Source of the DNA: Blautia sp. An249
Lineage (GTDB): Bacteria > Bacillota > Clostridia > Lachnospirales > Lachnospiraceae
DNA: 64,000 nucleotides
Assembly (NCBI RefSeq): GCF_002159835.1
Contig: NZ_NFJL01000016.1
Location: 19,809 to 83,808, forward strand
Direction of reading: 5' to 3'
In this document: positions 52,059 through 61,584 of the stretch, one piece after another
Layout of the letters: each line of letters begins with the position of its first letter
Numbering within the stretch: position 1 is the first letter of the stretch
Translations under genes and position numbers: made by a program
Notes under the pieces: model-generated
What the model was told of the DNA's origin: nothing
Database searches by the model: none
What the model saw: only the letters and a program-made list of their open reading frames with translations

Positions 52059-53171
52059 ATGGCAAGTTTATCATTACAGCATATTAACAAAACCTATTCC
52101 AATGGATTCGAAGCAGTAAAAGACTTCAATCTTGAAATTGAAGACAAGGAATTTATCATCTTTGTCGGCCCTTCCGGATGTGGAAAATCCACAACCCTTC
52201 GTATGATCGCCGGGCTGGAGGACATCAGCAGCGGTACCTTAAAAATCGGTGACAAAGTTGTAAATGACGTAGAACCAAAAGACCGTGACATCGCTATGGT
52301 ATTTCAGAACTATGCCCTTTATCCCCATATGACTGTATATGATAATATGGCTTTTGGTCTGAAATTACGGAAAGTTCCCAAAGATGAAATTGATAAAATG
52401 GTTAGGGAAGCCGCCAGGATTCTGAATCTGGAAAATCTTCTGGACAGAAAACCGAAAGCTCTTTCCGGTGGCCAGAGACAGCGAGTTGCCATGGGACGTG
52501 CTATCGTACGTGAACCCAAGGTCTTCCTGATGGATGAGCCTTTATCCAACCTGGATGCAAAGCTTCGTGTACAGATGCGTATTGAAATTTCCAAACTCCA
52601 TCAGAGACTGGGCTCTACCATCATCTATGTAACTCATGACCAGACAGAGGCTATGACCCTGGGAACCAGAATCGTTGTTATGAAAGACGGTCTTGTTCAG
52701 CAGGTGGATACCCCTCAGAACTTATATCATAAACCGGTCAACCTGTTTGTTGCCGGATTCATGGGATCACCGCAGATGAACTTCCTGGACGCTCAGATCA
52801 CAGAGGAAAAGGGCCAGACATATGCACAGATCGGCTCCTATAAACTGGAAATTCCTGTAGGTAAAGCAAAAGCTTTAAAAGAAGGCGGCTATGTGGGCAA
52901 AACAGTCGTACTCGGCATTCGTCCGGAAGATATTCATGATTCCCAGATGTTTATTGCCGCCAATCCCGGTGCAACCATGGATTCCACTGTAAAAGTATAC
53001 GAGCTTCTGGGCGCTGAAGTATTCTTATACTTCGATATAAACGGAACTCAGATTACCGCCCGCGTGGATCCGCGTACAACAGCAAAAACAGGAGATCCTA
53101 TTAAATTTGCTTTTGATATGGAAAAAGCACATTTCTTTGACAAAGAAACAGAAATTGCTATTACCCATTAA
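52059..53171 (+). CDS. msmK: MsmK/UgpC-type carbohydrate ABC transporter ATPase
   Basis: A 370-residue ATPase: Walker A GPSGCGKSTTLRMIAGLE, signature ALSGGQRQRVAMGRAIV, Walker B VFLMDEPLSNLDAKLRVQMR, and a C-terminal TOBE/OB-type regulatory domain (VLGIRPEDIHD near 290). Such ATPases often serve several sugar ABC importers at once. No sugar permease or binding protein is near, which fits a shared ATPase. It ends in a clear terminator. Confidence 0.93.
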   Translation: MASLSLQHINKTYSNGFEAVKDFNLEIEDKEFIIFVGPSGCGKSTTLRMIAGLEDISSGTLKIGDKVVNDVEPKDRDIAMVFQNYALYPHMTVYDNMAFGLKLRKVPKDEIDKMVREAARILNLENLLDRKPKALSGGQRQRVAMGRAIVREPKVFLMDEPLSNLDAKLRVQMRIEISKLHQRLGSTIIYVTHDQTEAMTLGTRIVVMKDGLVQQVDTPQNLYHKPVNLFVAGFMGSPQMNFLDAQITEEKGQTYAQIGSYKLEIPVGKAKALKEGGYVGKTVVLGIRPEDIHDSQMFIAANPGATMDSTVKVYELLGAEVFLYFDINGTQITARVDPRTTAKTGDPIKFAFDMEKAHFFDKETEIAITH

Positions 53172-53190
53172 TCATCACCTTCCAACGACA

Positions 53191-53219
53191 AATCCGGGCT
53201 TTGGCCCGGATTTGTTTTT
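53191..53219 (+). terminator. Terminator after the MsmK-like gene
   Basis: AATCCGGGC and GCCCGGATT form a 9-bp stem, followed by TGTTTTT. Confidence 0.9.
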
Positions 53220-53308
53220 CCTCAGACAAATTGCCGATGCCTTTTTACAGACCCTGTGCTACAATAAGATTATCGGTAAAAGACACCAATAAGGAGGTTC
53301 TAAATTCA

Positions 53309-54427
53309 TTGACTTTACATCAGACACTTCAATCCACCCTGGAACAATGGAAGGAAATCAGCGGTCTGGATTACTGCCTCATGACTCTTGAGAAAAAGGT
53401 GGAAATCTCCACTGCAGATAAAAAACTCCCTTCCGAAAAAAAGCTGCAGGAATTTCTGGACAGTTCCTCGCTTACCTGCAGTTACAGCGCCGTCCATCTT
53501 TTCAAAATTCATTCCGCTCGTGTTCCCGTCTACCTCTTAGTGGTCTGGGGACGTTCCATCCAGGCTCAGACCATCGGCGAACTGGCCGTCTGCCAGATAG
53601 AAAGCCTTTTGGCAGCATACCGGGAAAAGACAGATAAAACGGCGTTTATGCAGAAACTTCTGCTTGGAACTTATAATTCCGTAGAAGCCTATACAAAGGC
53701 GAAAAAACTTTACATCTCTGCCCAGGCCAGAAGGGCCGTTTTGTTGGCAGAGACAAAAAACGGCAAAGACGAAAGCGTTCTGGCCACCGTCCGGAATCTT
53801 TTTTCCGCCAAATCAAAAGATTTCATAACTTCTTTCGATAATAATACTCTGGTAATTATTAAGGAACTGCGTTCTACCGATACGGAAAAGGTCCTGGAAG
53901 AAACAGCTCTCGTTCTGGTAGATATGTTAAATACAGAAGCAATGACTCCGGCCTGGGTTTCCTACAGCGGCATTGCAGAAAACCTGGAAGAGTTGCAAAC
54001 GGCCTATCAGGAAGCACGGACTGCCTTAGAAGTGGGAAAAATCTTTAATTCCCAGAAAAACACCTTCGGCTACAACCAGTTGGGAATCGGTCGGCTTCTC
54101 TATCAGATTCCCCTTCCGATCTGTAAAATGTTTATCGATGAAATCTTTCAGGAACACGATCTGGATTCTCTGGATGAGGAGACTCTGCGTATTATTGAAA
54201 CCTTTTTTAAGAACAACTTAAATCTGTCCGAAACCTCCCGTCAGCTCTATATACACCGGAATACTCTGGTATACCGTCTGGAAAAAATACAGAAAAAATT
54301 CAATCTGGACATCCGGACTTTTGAAGACGCCCTGACCCTCAAGATTGCTATGATGGTAGCAGACTATATGAAGTATACCAAACAGCATCGGAAATCGTGT
54401 TCAGCAAAGGCTTCCACGATTCCCTGA
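53309..54427 (+). CDS. CdaR/PucR-family transcriptional regulator
   Basis: A 372-residue protein from a TTG at 53309, with AAGGAGG 11 nt upstream; a longer frame from 53201 starts inside the terminator and is unlikely. The C-terminal HTH_30 domain reads FFKNNLNLSETSRQLYIHRN and TLVYRLEKIQKKFNLDIRTF, the PucR/CdaR signature. CdaR-type regulators often respond to sugar acids or other carbon sources. It may control carbohydrate uptake with the preceding ATPase gene. Confidence 0.85.
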   Translation: MTLHQTLQSTLEQWKEISGLDYCLMTLEKKVEISTADKKLPSEKKLQEFLDSSSLTCSYSAVHLFKIHSARVPVYLLVVWGRSIQAQTIGELAVCQIESLLAAYREKTDKTAFMQKLLLGTYNSVEAYTKAKKLYISAQARRAVLLAETKNGKDESVLATVRNLFSAKSKDFITSFDNNTLVIIKELRSTDTEKVLEETALVLVDMLNTEAMTPAWVSYSGIAENLEELQTAYQEARTALEVGKIFNSQKNTFGYNQLGIGRLLYQIPLPICKMFIDEIFQEHDLDSLDEETLRIIETFFKNNLNLSETSRQLYIHRNTLVYRLEKIQKKFNLDIRTFEDALTLKIAMMVADYMKYTKQHRKSCSAKASTIP

Positions 54428-54530
54428 GTCTCATCTCCATTGTGCGCAAAGTCGCGACGTCCGGATGATTTTGTGTATTTTACCGAAACATAATTCCAGA
54501 AGAGACTTTTGACACCTTAATCTTATTACA

Positions 54531-54583
54531 AAAAAACTGCCGCCGTATGCACTGTTTTAATGTCATACGACGGCAGTTTTTCT
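54531..54583. terminator. Bidirectional terminator between the PucR-type and CPA2 genes
   Basis: ACTGCCG-C-CGTATG and CATACG-A-CGGCAGT pair, with A and T runs at each side. Confidence 0.85.
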
Positions 54584-54588
54584 GCCTT

Positions 54589-55887
54589 TTATTTCTGATT
54601 TGATTTATTGCCCTGAGAAGCCGTTGGCGCCCAGCTCTCCTGTTCATTATAGCTGCTGATTAATTCGCTTTCATACGGAACTTCAGATTCAGCGGATCCG
54701 CCTTTCTTTCTGGACGTGAAGGCTATTTTCAGGAAGACAGGAGCCACAATCGTCGTCAGTACAACCACAATAACCACCGGTCCCAAAAGGCTCTGAGACA
54801 TCAGTCCTATGGAGTTTCCTTTGGACGCAACAATCAATGCCACCTCACCACGGGAAATCATACCCACACCGACCCGAACACAGTCTTTATTCTTAAAGTG
54901 GCACATTTTCGCACCCAGGCCGCAGCCCAGAATCTTGGTCAGAATTGCAACCACCACCAAAGCCACCGAAAACCAGATAACTGCTGAAGTCATATTGGGC
55001 AGGTCTACCTGAAGCCCAATACTGGCAAAAAATACCGGTGAAAGTAAAATATAGGATAAGGTATCAAAACGCTTTGCCACATAAGAAGTCTTCGTGGTTT
55101 TTGTAATTATCAGTCCTGCAAAAAAGGCGCCCGTAATATCCGCCACCCCGAAAAAGACTTCAGAGCAGTAAGCCATCAGCAGACAAATAACAAAAGCCGC
55201 AATCACAAAACGGCGCATGTTTCCTTTGTACCGATCCACCCACTGTTTATACAGTCTGTGCACCAGAAGTCCTGCCACGGCCACCATTACCAGGAAACCT
55301 AAAATCTTTAAAAGCACCACTCCGATTTTCACACTGGTATCTGCCATACTGGTGATTAAAGTCAGGGCAATAATACCAAGAATATCGTCGATTATAGCCG
55401 CTCCCAGGATAGCGTTTCCCGCTTTCGTGTTAAGCTTGCCCATCTCTTTCAGGGTTTCTACCGAAATACTTACAGAAGTGGCCGTCAGAATAACTCCGAT
55501 AAAGACATTCTGTAAAAAGATGCTGGTGCTTACGTCGGATTCAATCATTCCCGGACGGTTAAAGGCAAAGGCCACTAAAAATCCGCCAATCAACGGAATA
55601 ATTACGCCCATCAGCGCGATAATGAAGGACGCCTTGCCGCTTCTTTTCAGTTCGTCGATGTCCGTTTCCAGTCCTGCACAGAACATCAGGACAATTACGC
55701 CCACCTCTGACAACTGCTTAATAAAATCCGTCTCATGAATAATATTCAGCATGGCAGGGCCCAAAATCAGACCGGCCACCAGCGCCCCGACTACCTGAGG
55801 CATATGAATCCTTTTTGTTAAAAGGCCAAAAACTTTTGTACTCAGCAAAATCAGTGCCAAGTCCATTAAAAATGCATAAGATGACAT
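54589..55887 (-). CDS. CPA2-family cation:proton antiporter (KefB/NapA-like)
   Basis: A 432-residue protein from the ATG at 55887 (GGGGGAG upstream) with about 12 membrane segments. Recognisable are VVGALVAGLILGPAMLNIIH, LMFCAGLETDIDEL, the AAIIDDILGIIALTL double-Asp motif and GMISRGEVALIVAS. It exchanges Na+ or K+ for protons. There is no C-terminal TrkA-N domain; the tail is polar and Ser/Gln-rich. Confidence 0.92.
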   Translation of the reverse strand: MSSYAFLMDLALILLSTKVFGLLTKRIHMPQVVGALVAGLILGPAMLNIIHETDFIKQLSEVGVIVLMFCAGLETDIDELKRSGKASFIIALMGVIIPLIGGFLVAFAFNRPGMIESDVSTSIFLQNVFIGVILTATSVSISVETLKEMGKLNTKAGNAILGAAIIDDILGIIALTLITSMADTSVKIGVVLLKILGFLVMVAVAGLLVHRLYKQWVDRYKGNMRRFVIAAFVICLLMAYCSEVFFGVADITGAFFAGLIITKTTKTSYVAKRFDTLSYILLSPVFFASIGLQVDLPNMTSAVIWFSVALVVVAILTKILGCGLGAKMCHFKNKDCVRVGVGMISRGEVALIVASKGNSIGLMSQSLLGPVVIVVVLTTIVAPVFLKIAFTSRKKGGSAESEVPYESELISSYNEQESWAPTASQGNKSNQK

Positions 55888-55977
55888 GTTTTTCTCCCCC
55901 GTTTTTTCAAACATGCATCTATTATAGCACCAATTACAAAAAAATCAATTCCAGGACAAAAGAATCTTTTTTTCTGT

Positions 55978-58113
55978 TTACATAGACTTTCTCTCTGCTA
56001 TTTCCGCCATTTTAGCGTCATTGAGACGGGTATCTCCATGAACCCGGCTGTAAGATAAATAGCCGTTCATTCGGTCGATCTTGGTCAGATTTTTAGAACC
56101 GCAGACCGGGCAGACATCCATCTCCAGCTCTTCATGTCCGCAGTCGTCGCAGTAAGCCAGAGACAGGTTCACGCCTTCATAGTATCCCAGATCCATTGCT
56201 CTTCGAATCAGAGAACGGATCGCCTCTTTATTATAGCTGATGGGATAACGTACGTACTGAATCTTGCCCCCGTTGCACAGCTCCCAGAACCTGCCTTCCA
56301 GATCCTGTTTCTCAATAGGAGTTACTTCCTCTGTTACATGACAATGGAAACTGTTGCTTACGTAAGGACGGTCGGAAACCCCCTCTACGATACCGTACAT
56401 TTTCCGGAACTGTTCCACCTGCAGACCGCACAGACTCTCTGCAGGAGTTCCGTAAATGGCATATAAATGGCCGTCTTTTTCTTTATATTCATTTACTCTT
56501 CTGTTAATGTAACGCAGCACTTCCAGGGCAAACTCCCCGTCTTCCCGGATGGATTTGCCGTTATACAGCTCCTGCAGCTCATTAAGGGCTGTAATTCCAA
56601 AAGAAGCGGTCATCGGTTTTAACAGTTTTCCTATTTTTTCATGGGGCTGCAGATGTCCTCCGTAAAAGCCGCCTTCACAGTAAGCCAGCGGATTGGTGGA
56701 CGCCCGCATTTGTCCCAGATATTCATAGGTTCGTTTATGAAGATCCCGGATCATCTCCAGATAAAAATCCAGTACCTCATAAAAATCCCGGTTCTCTGAT
56801 CTGGACTTAGCCAGAATCATGGGCAGATGAAGACTTACCGCCCCCACATTAAACCTTCCCACAAAGACCGGCGTATCCTTGTCATCTGCAGGATTCATTC
56901 CGCCCCGTTCATACCAGGGACTTAAAAATGCCCGGCAGCCCATGGGGCTGATAACCTTTCCGTACTTTTTGTACATACTGGAAATATAACCTTTTCCTGT
57001 CATGGACAGCCAGTCCGGATACATGGTCTTGGCAGAGCAGTCTACTCCTGCCTCAAAAACGTCCTCACACTGACCTCCCGGGCCGTGCAGATTTTCATCA
57101 TACAAAAATACAATTTTGGGAAACAGCACCGGTTTTTTACGGCCTTTCTTTCCCTGGCCCCCTTTGTGTACATTCAGAAGAGAGATGTTGCACATTTTTT
57201 CAAAAGGCTCTGTTCCCAGTCCCAGTGTCACTGTTACAAAGGGGTAGTCTCCTCTGGAAGAACCGACGGTATTTAATTTATACTCAATTCCCTGCCAGCC
57301 CTGGTCGAAATCCCTGCGGACTTTATCAAGGGCATATTCTACCGCCTTCTCTTCTCTTCCATCCCAGCTCTCATCTGCATATCTGAGAAACTCAGCCACA
57401 TATTTGTCATAACTCTTACGAGCATAGGGTCCTAAAATCTTATCTACTTCCGGTACAGTAAAGCCGCCGTACTGCTGCGCAGCCGTACTTAAAATAATGT
57501 CTCCCATAACGTCAAAAGCCGTATCCAGCGTCTTCGGTTCATTATACCAGACATTGCCCATTTCAAAACCGCCCTTTAAAACCGAAGCAACATCAAACAG
57601 ACAGCAGTTCATGGTATCCAGACGCGCAGACTGATCATGGATATAAATATAGCCGTCTTTACACGCCTGAAGTTCATTCCGGTTCATAAAGAATTTCCGG
57701 TACAGTTCCTTATTCAGCTCATTGAAGATTAAGCTTCTCTTTGTGGCTACCAGAGCGCTGTCGGTATTGGCGTTGCTTTTATCTCCGATATAACGGATGG
57801 CCTGACTCTTCGTATAAACATCGTCCATCATATGGATAAAATCTTTTTTATAATTCCGGTAGTCCCTGTAACTTTTGGCTACTGCAGGGTTTACTCTCTC
57901 CAGTGCCCCCTCCACGATATTGTGCATATCCTGAATGGGAATCTCCGTCTTTCCCAGAGACTGGGCATGTTCTGTGGCAAACCGGCAGATGAACTCCTTT
58001 TCCTCCTCTGTAAATGTATAAAGAATCCTGGAAGCAGACTTATTTACTGCCGCCACGATCTTATCCGCATTAAATTCTTCTTTCGTCCCATCTTTCTTGA
58101 TAATATAAATCAT
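55978..58113 (-). CDS. nrdD: Anaerobic ribonucleoside-triphosphate reductase
   Basis: A 711-residue class III reductase. An N-terminal ATP-cone domain starts MIYIIKKDGTKEEFNADKIV. The catalytic barrel follows (AYCEGGFYGGHLQPHEKIGK, for example). C-terminal zinc-binding cysteines are in CDDCGHEELEMDVCPVCGSK, and the glycyl-radical site is near RMNGYLSYSRVHGD. It makes deoxyribonucleotides without oxygen. The activase gene nrdG is not adjacent. The convergent gap to the CPA2 gene is 90 bp. Confidence 0.96.
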   Translation of the reverse strand: MIYIIKKDGTKEEFNADKIVAAVNKSASRILYTFTEEEKEFICRFATEHAQSLGKTEIPIQDMHNIVEGALERVNPAVAKSYRDYRNYKKDFIHMMDDVYTKSQAIRYIGDKSNANTDSALVATKRSLIFNELNKELYRKFFMNRNELQACKDGYIYIHDQSARLDTMNCCLFDVASVLKGGFEMGNVWYNEPKTLDTAFDVMGDIILSTAAQQYGGFTVPEVDKILGPYARKSYDKYVAEFLRYADESWDGREEKAVEYALDKVRRDFDQGWQGIEYKLNTVGSSRGDYPFVTVTLGLGTEPFEKMCNISLLNVHKGGQGKKGRKKPVLFPKIVFLYDENLHGPGGQCEDVFEAGVDCSAKTMYPDWLSMTGKGYISSMYKKYGKVISPMGCRAFLSPWYERGGMNPADDKDTPVFVGRFNVGAVSLHLPMILAKSRSENRDFYEVLDFYLEMIRDLHKRTYEYLGQMRASTNPLAYCEGGFYGGHLQPHEKIGKLLKPMTASFGITALNELQELYNGKSIREDGEFALEVLRYINRRVNEYKEKDGHLYAIYGTPAESLCGLQVEQFRKMYGIVEGVSDRPYVSNSFHCHVTEEVTPIEKQDLEGRFWELCNGGKIQYVRYPISYNKEAIRSLIRRAMDLGYYEGVNLSLAYCDDCGHEELEMDVCPVCGSKNLTKIDRMNGYLSYSRVHGDTRLNDAKMAEIAERKSM

Positions 58114-58157
58114 AACGCTTCTCCCTGATTTTAAATTTCATACCATTTTCATCCAAA

Positions 58158-58200
58158 ATACCATATGTTGTATATCTCAAAAAAATACCCAAATATGTAT
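58158..58200 (-). promoter_or_regulatory. Candidate NrdR-type boxes upstream of nrdD
   Basis: ATACCATATGTTGTAT (58158-58173) and ATACCCAAATATGTAT (58185-58200) resemble the NrdR box (roughly acaCwAtATaTwGtgt). The 27-bp start-to-start distance is shorter than usual, so this is tentative. Confidence 0.4.
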
Positions 58201-58331
58201 TCCCATATCTGGTAGAAGCAGTATAGCACATTTCTTTTTAAAAGAAAAGGGGCAATTTTTTTCTTGTATAATATCTCTGTTTGTTATAAGATAATAGAAT
58301 ATTGTTGAAATAAATTTAAGGAGGGCTCCTC

Positions 58332-59339
58332 ATGCATCAATTAACGATTCCGAAAGAGTATCATTCTGATTTGAATCTCCATGATACCCAGGTTGCGATT
58401 AAAACAGTAAAAGACTTCTTCCAGCAGACTCTTGCAAACAATCTGAATCTGCTTAGAGTATCCGCTCCTGTCTTCGTATCTCCAAATTCCGGTCTGAACG
58501 ATAATTTAAACGGTGTGGAAAGACCGGTCAGCTTCGACATCAAAGATCAGGAAGAACACGCGGAGGTTGTTCATTCACTTGCAAAATGGAAACGTTACGC
58601 GTTAAAGAAATACGGCTTTTCCCACGGAGAGGGCCTTTATGCTGATATGATTGCCATTCGCCGGGACGAAGATCTGGACAATATTCATTCTGTCTATGTG
58701 GATCAGTGGGACTGGGAGAAAATCATCACCAAAGAAGAAAGAACTGTGGAAACTTTACAGAACGTGGTACGCACCATCTATAAAACTTTCCGCAAAACAG
58801 AAAAATATATGGCTGTCCAGTATGATTACATACAGGAAATCCTGCCGAAAGATATTTTCTTTATCACTTCCCAGGAACTTCTGGATATGTATCCGGACTG
58901 TACTCCCAAGGAGAGAGAATATAAGATAGTAAAAGAAAAGGGCGCTGTTTTCCTGATGCAGATCGGAGGAAAACTCTCTGACGGAGAGCCCCACGACGGA
59001 CGCGCTCCGGACTACGATGACTGGACATTAAACGGAGATATTCTGGTATACTATCCTGTCCTGGATATTGCCCTGGAACTGACTTCCATGGGAATCCGCG
59101 TAGATGAAGAGGCCCTGGAACGCCAGCTGGAACTGGCAGGCTGTCAGGAACGGAAGGAACTGGATTTCCAGAAAGCCATCTTAAACAAAGAACTTCCCTA
59201 TACCATCGGCGGCGGAATCGGACAGTCCCGAATCTGTATGTTCTTTTTAAGAAAAGCCCATATCGGAGAAGTTCATGTTTCCCTCTGGCCAAAAGATATG
59301 GTAGAAGAGGCCGCCAGACATGACATCTGTCTGTTATAA
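58332..59339 (+). CDS. asnA: Aspartate--ammonia ligase
   Basis: A 335-residue AsnA: FVSPNSGLNDNLNGVERPVS, the ADMIAIRRDEDLDNIHSVYV DQWDW region, and GGGIGQSRICMFFLRKAHIG, all diagnostic of this class II aaRS-like enzyme. It makes asparagine from aspartate, ammonia and ATP. AAGGAGGGCTCCTC precedes the ATG. It ends in a clear terminator. Confidence 0.97.
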   Translation: MHQLTIPKEYHSDLNLHDTQVAIKTVKDFFQQTLANNLNLLRVSAPVFVSPNSGLNDNLNGVERPVSFDIKDQEEHAEVVHSLAKWKRYALKKYGFSHGEGLYADMIAIRRDEDLDNIHSVYVDQWDWEKIITKEERTVETLQNVVRTIYKTFRKTEKYMAVQYDYIQEILPKDIFFITSQELLDMYPDCTPKEREYKIVKEKGAVFLMQIGGKLSDGEPHDGRAPDYDDWTLNGDILVYYPVLDIALELTSMGIRVDEEALERQLELAGCQERKELDFQKAILNKELPYTIGGGIGQSRICMFFLRKAHIGEVHVSLWPKDMVEEAARHDICLL

Positions 59340-59353
59340 ACCAATTTACTGTG

Positions 59354-59388
59354 CAAAAAAGACTGCCTCAAAATGGCAGTCTTTTTTA
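59354..59388. terminator. Terminator after asnA
   Basis: AAAAAGACTGCC and GGCAGTCTTTTT form a 12-bp stem. It also serves the convergent symporter gene. Confidence 0.9.
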
Positions 59389-59401
59389 TACGATAAAGCT
59401 T

Positions 59402-60802
59402 TTAATCTTTCCAGCAACGGGTATTTTTGATCCCCAGCTTTCCGGGAGAAAAACGAGGATCCTTTCCTTCGGCCTTCTGCTGTACATAATCGTTCAGGGT
59501 GCGGACTCCAACCCCGGACAGCAGTAAAATTGCAATAATATTTACAATGGCCATAAAGCCCATCAGAACGTCCGCCAGGTTCCATACGGTATCAAAGCTT
59601 GCCTGGGCGCCCCAGAAAATAATAAGGACACAGATAATACGAAATACCGTAAGCAGATTCTTATCGTCTTTAATAAATTTCAGGTTAGATTCTGCGTAGC
59701 AGTAATTTCCCACCAGGGAGCTGAAAGCAAACAGGAAAATGGAAATGGTGATAAAATGGATCCCCAATTCTCCCACCTCTGCCTTAATGGCCTGCTGCAC
59801 GAAAGGCATTCCTGTCAGTTCCGGATCAATGACTCCGTAATTTAATAACATCATAGCCGTTGTGGTGCAAATCAAAATAGTATCAATAAATACTGACAGC
59901 ATCTGTACAAATCCCTGTTTTGCAGGGTGGGATACGTCTGCCGCCGCTCCTGCATTGGGAGCAGAACCCATTCCGGCTTCATTGGAAAACAGACCTCTTT
60001 TAATTCCCAGCATGACGCAGGAACCTGCAAATCCCCCTGCAATAGACTGTATATCAAACGCCTCTGTGAAAATCAGCGAAAAAATTGCCGGAAGATCCTG
60101 TATATTCATCGCTGTAATATAAATTCCCAGTAAAATATAAAGAACTGCCATAACAGGCACCAGTCCTGAAGTAATGATTCCGATTCGATGAACTCCGCCG
60201 AAAATAACCAAAGCGGTACAAATGGCCAGAACAGCGCCGATAACTGCGGGGATACAGGTCTGAGAATACTCAGGTCCAATGTAGTATTCAATGGCAGAAC
60301 TTACATTGAATGCCTGAAGAGCATTAAATCCGAAGGAAAAACAGGCAATCAGCAGCACGGAAAATACAATTCCAAGCCACCGTTTTCCCAGGGCATACTG
60401 AATATAGTAAGCCGGGCCTCCACGGAATTCCTTCTCGCCTTTCACCTTATAAATCTGGGCCAGAGTGCTTTCTATAAAAGCGGAGGCGCTTCCGATAACA
60501 GCCAGAAGCCACATCCAGAAAATCGCCCCTGCGCCTCCCGCTGCCAAAGCGGTGGCAACCCCGGCAATATTTCCGGTTCCCACTCTGGAAGCGGTAGAAA
60601 TCATCAGAGCCTGAAAAGAGGAGACGCCTGCGGAATCGCTTTTCTTCTCTGTAAGTACCCGGATGGCTTCCGGGAACATCCGGATCTGTACGAATTTCGT
60701 TCTTACCGTGAAATAGATTCCCGTTCCAACCAGTAAAATAATCAGGATATAGCTGTACAAAAATGTATTTAAATCTGCAATCATCTGATTAAAAAAAGTC
60801 AT
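59402..60802 (-). CDS. AGCS-family alanine/glycine:cation symporter
   Basis: A 466-residue protein with about 10-11 membrane segments. ALMISTASRVGTGNIAGVAT, the EFRGGPAYYIQYALGKRW stretch and KRGLFSNEAGMGSAPNAGAA are AGCS family signatures. It imports alanine or glycine with Na+ or H+. The ATG follows AAAGGATTAGAGATC. Confidence 0.93.
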   Translation of the reverse strand: MTFFNQMIADLNTFLYSYILIILLVGTGIYFTVRTKFVQIRMFPEAIRVLTEKKSDSAGVSSFQALMISTASRVGTGNIAGVATALAAGGAGAIFWMWLLAVIGSASAFIESTLAQIYKVKGEKEFRGGPAYYIQYALGKRWLGIVFSVLLIACFSFGFNALQAFNVSSAIEYYIGPEYSQTCIPAVIGAVLAICTALVIFGGVHRIGIITSGLVPVMAVLYILLGIYITAMNIQDLPAIFSLIFTEAFDIQSIAGGFAGSCVMLGIKRGLFSNEAGMGSAPNAGAAADVSHPAKQGFVQMLSVFIDTILICTTTAMMLLNYGVIDPELTGMPFVQQAIKAEVGELGIHFITISIFLFAFSSLVGNYCYAESNLKFIKDDKNLLTVFRIICVLIIFWGAQASFDTVWNLADVLMGFMAIVNIIAILLLSGVGVRTLNDYVQQKAEGKDPRFSPGKLGIKNTRCWKD

Positions 60803-60925
60803 GATCTCTAATCCTTTCTTCTTAATCCGAATTTCTTAAATTTTAATATTTGAAATGTTGACAACCCACTTCCTGCATACTATCATGAATATGTACAACA
60901 TATCATGTAAAGAGGTTAAATAACT

Positions 60926-61357
60926 GTGAAAAATATTTTATTTTTTCTGACACCCAAAAGTGAAATTGCATACATATACGAAAACGAAACCCTGCGCCAG
61001 GCTTTGGAAAAGATGGAGCACAGAAAGTATTCCTGTATCCCCATACTGAGCCTGGACGGACGGTATGTGGCTACGATTTCCGAAGGAGATTTGCTCTGGG
61101 GAATGAAAAACCTGGGAATCCAGTCCATGAAACAGGCTGAGGACTACCCTATTATGTCCATTCCCAGAAGACAGAATTACCGTACCGTCCGCGCAAATTC
61201 CAATATGGAAGATCTCATCGAGCGGGCAATCAATCAGAATTATGTCCCCGTAGCAGATGATCAGAATTCTTTCATCGGTATTATTACCCGCAAAAATATT
61301 ATTCAGTACTATGCGAAATGCCATATGGAAGAAACTGAAAAAAACAAAAATGAATGA
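60926..61357 (+). CDS. CBS-domain protein
   Basis: A 143-residue protein with two CBS domains (YSCIPILSLDGRYVATISEG in the first, NQNYVPVADDQNSFIGIITR in the second). CBS pairs bind adenine nucleotides. The start is GTG at 60926, with GAGG 8 nt upstream. It stands alone between two amino-acid transport genes; the partner is unknown. Confidence 0.88.
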   Translation: MKNILFFLTPKSEIAYIYENETLRQALEKMEHRKYSCIPILSLDGRYVATISEGDLLWGMKNLGIQSMKQAEDYPIMSIPRRQNYRTVRANSNMEDLIERAINQNYVPVADDQNSFIGIITRKNIIQYYAKCHMEETEKNKNE

Positions 61358-61360
61358 CAG

Positions 61361-61413
61361 AAAATATGCAGCAGATATTCATGTATTTGGATACTGCTGC
61401 ATATTTTGTTTTT
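61361..61413 (+). terminator. Terminator after the CBS gene
   Basis: AAAATATGCAGCAG and CTGCTGCATATTTT form a perfect 14-bp stem, followed by GTTTTT. Confidence 0.9.
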
Positions 61414-61538
61414 ATTTAATAGGAAACTGCGTTCCCTATTAAATAAAACGCTCCGCGTGGATCGCGCTGCGTCGGAGTGGAAGAAGGCGCTTTGCGCCCC
61501 GCCGCAGGCGGAGAATCCTGCTCGCAGGATTCTTTTTT
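61411..61538. repeat. Cassette of consecutive perfect hairpins
   Basis: The hairpins in order are: TTTATTTAATAGG / CCTATTAAATAAA (13 bp); CTCCG ... CGGAG enclosing GCG / CGC; GGCGC-TTT-GCGCC; CCGCC-GCA-GGCGG; and AGAATCCTGC-TC-GCAGGATTCT with TTTTT after it. No coding frame explains it. It looks like an intergenic repeat or structured RNA unit inserted between two terminators. Confidence 0.75.
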
Positions 61539-61584
61539 ATATCACAGGAAAGTACTCCAGCTTGTTCTGTAATGGGAAAGTCCC

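Noticed and set aside
53201..53308. Upstream extension of the PucR/CdaR-type regulator
   Set aside because: It begins in the terminator of the preceding gene; TTG 53309 has AAGGAGG upstream.
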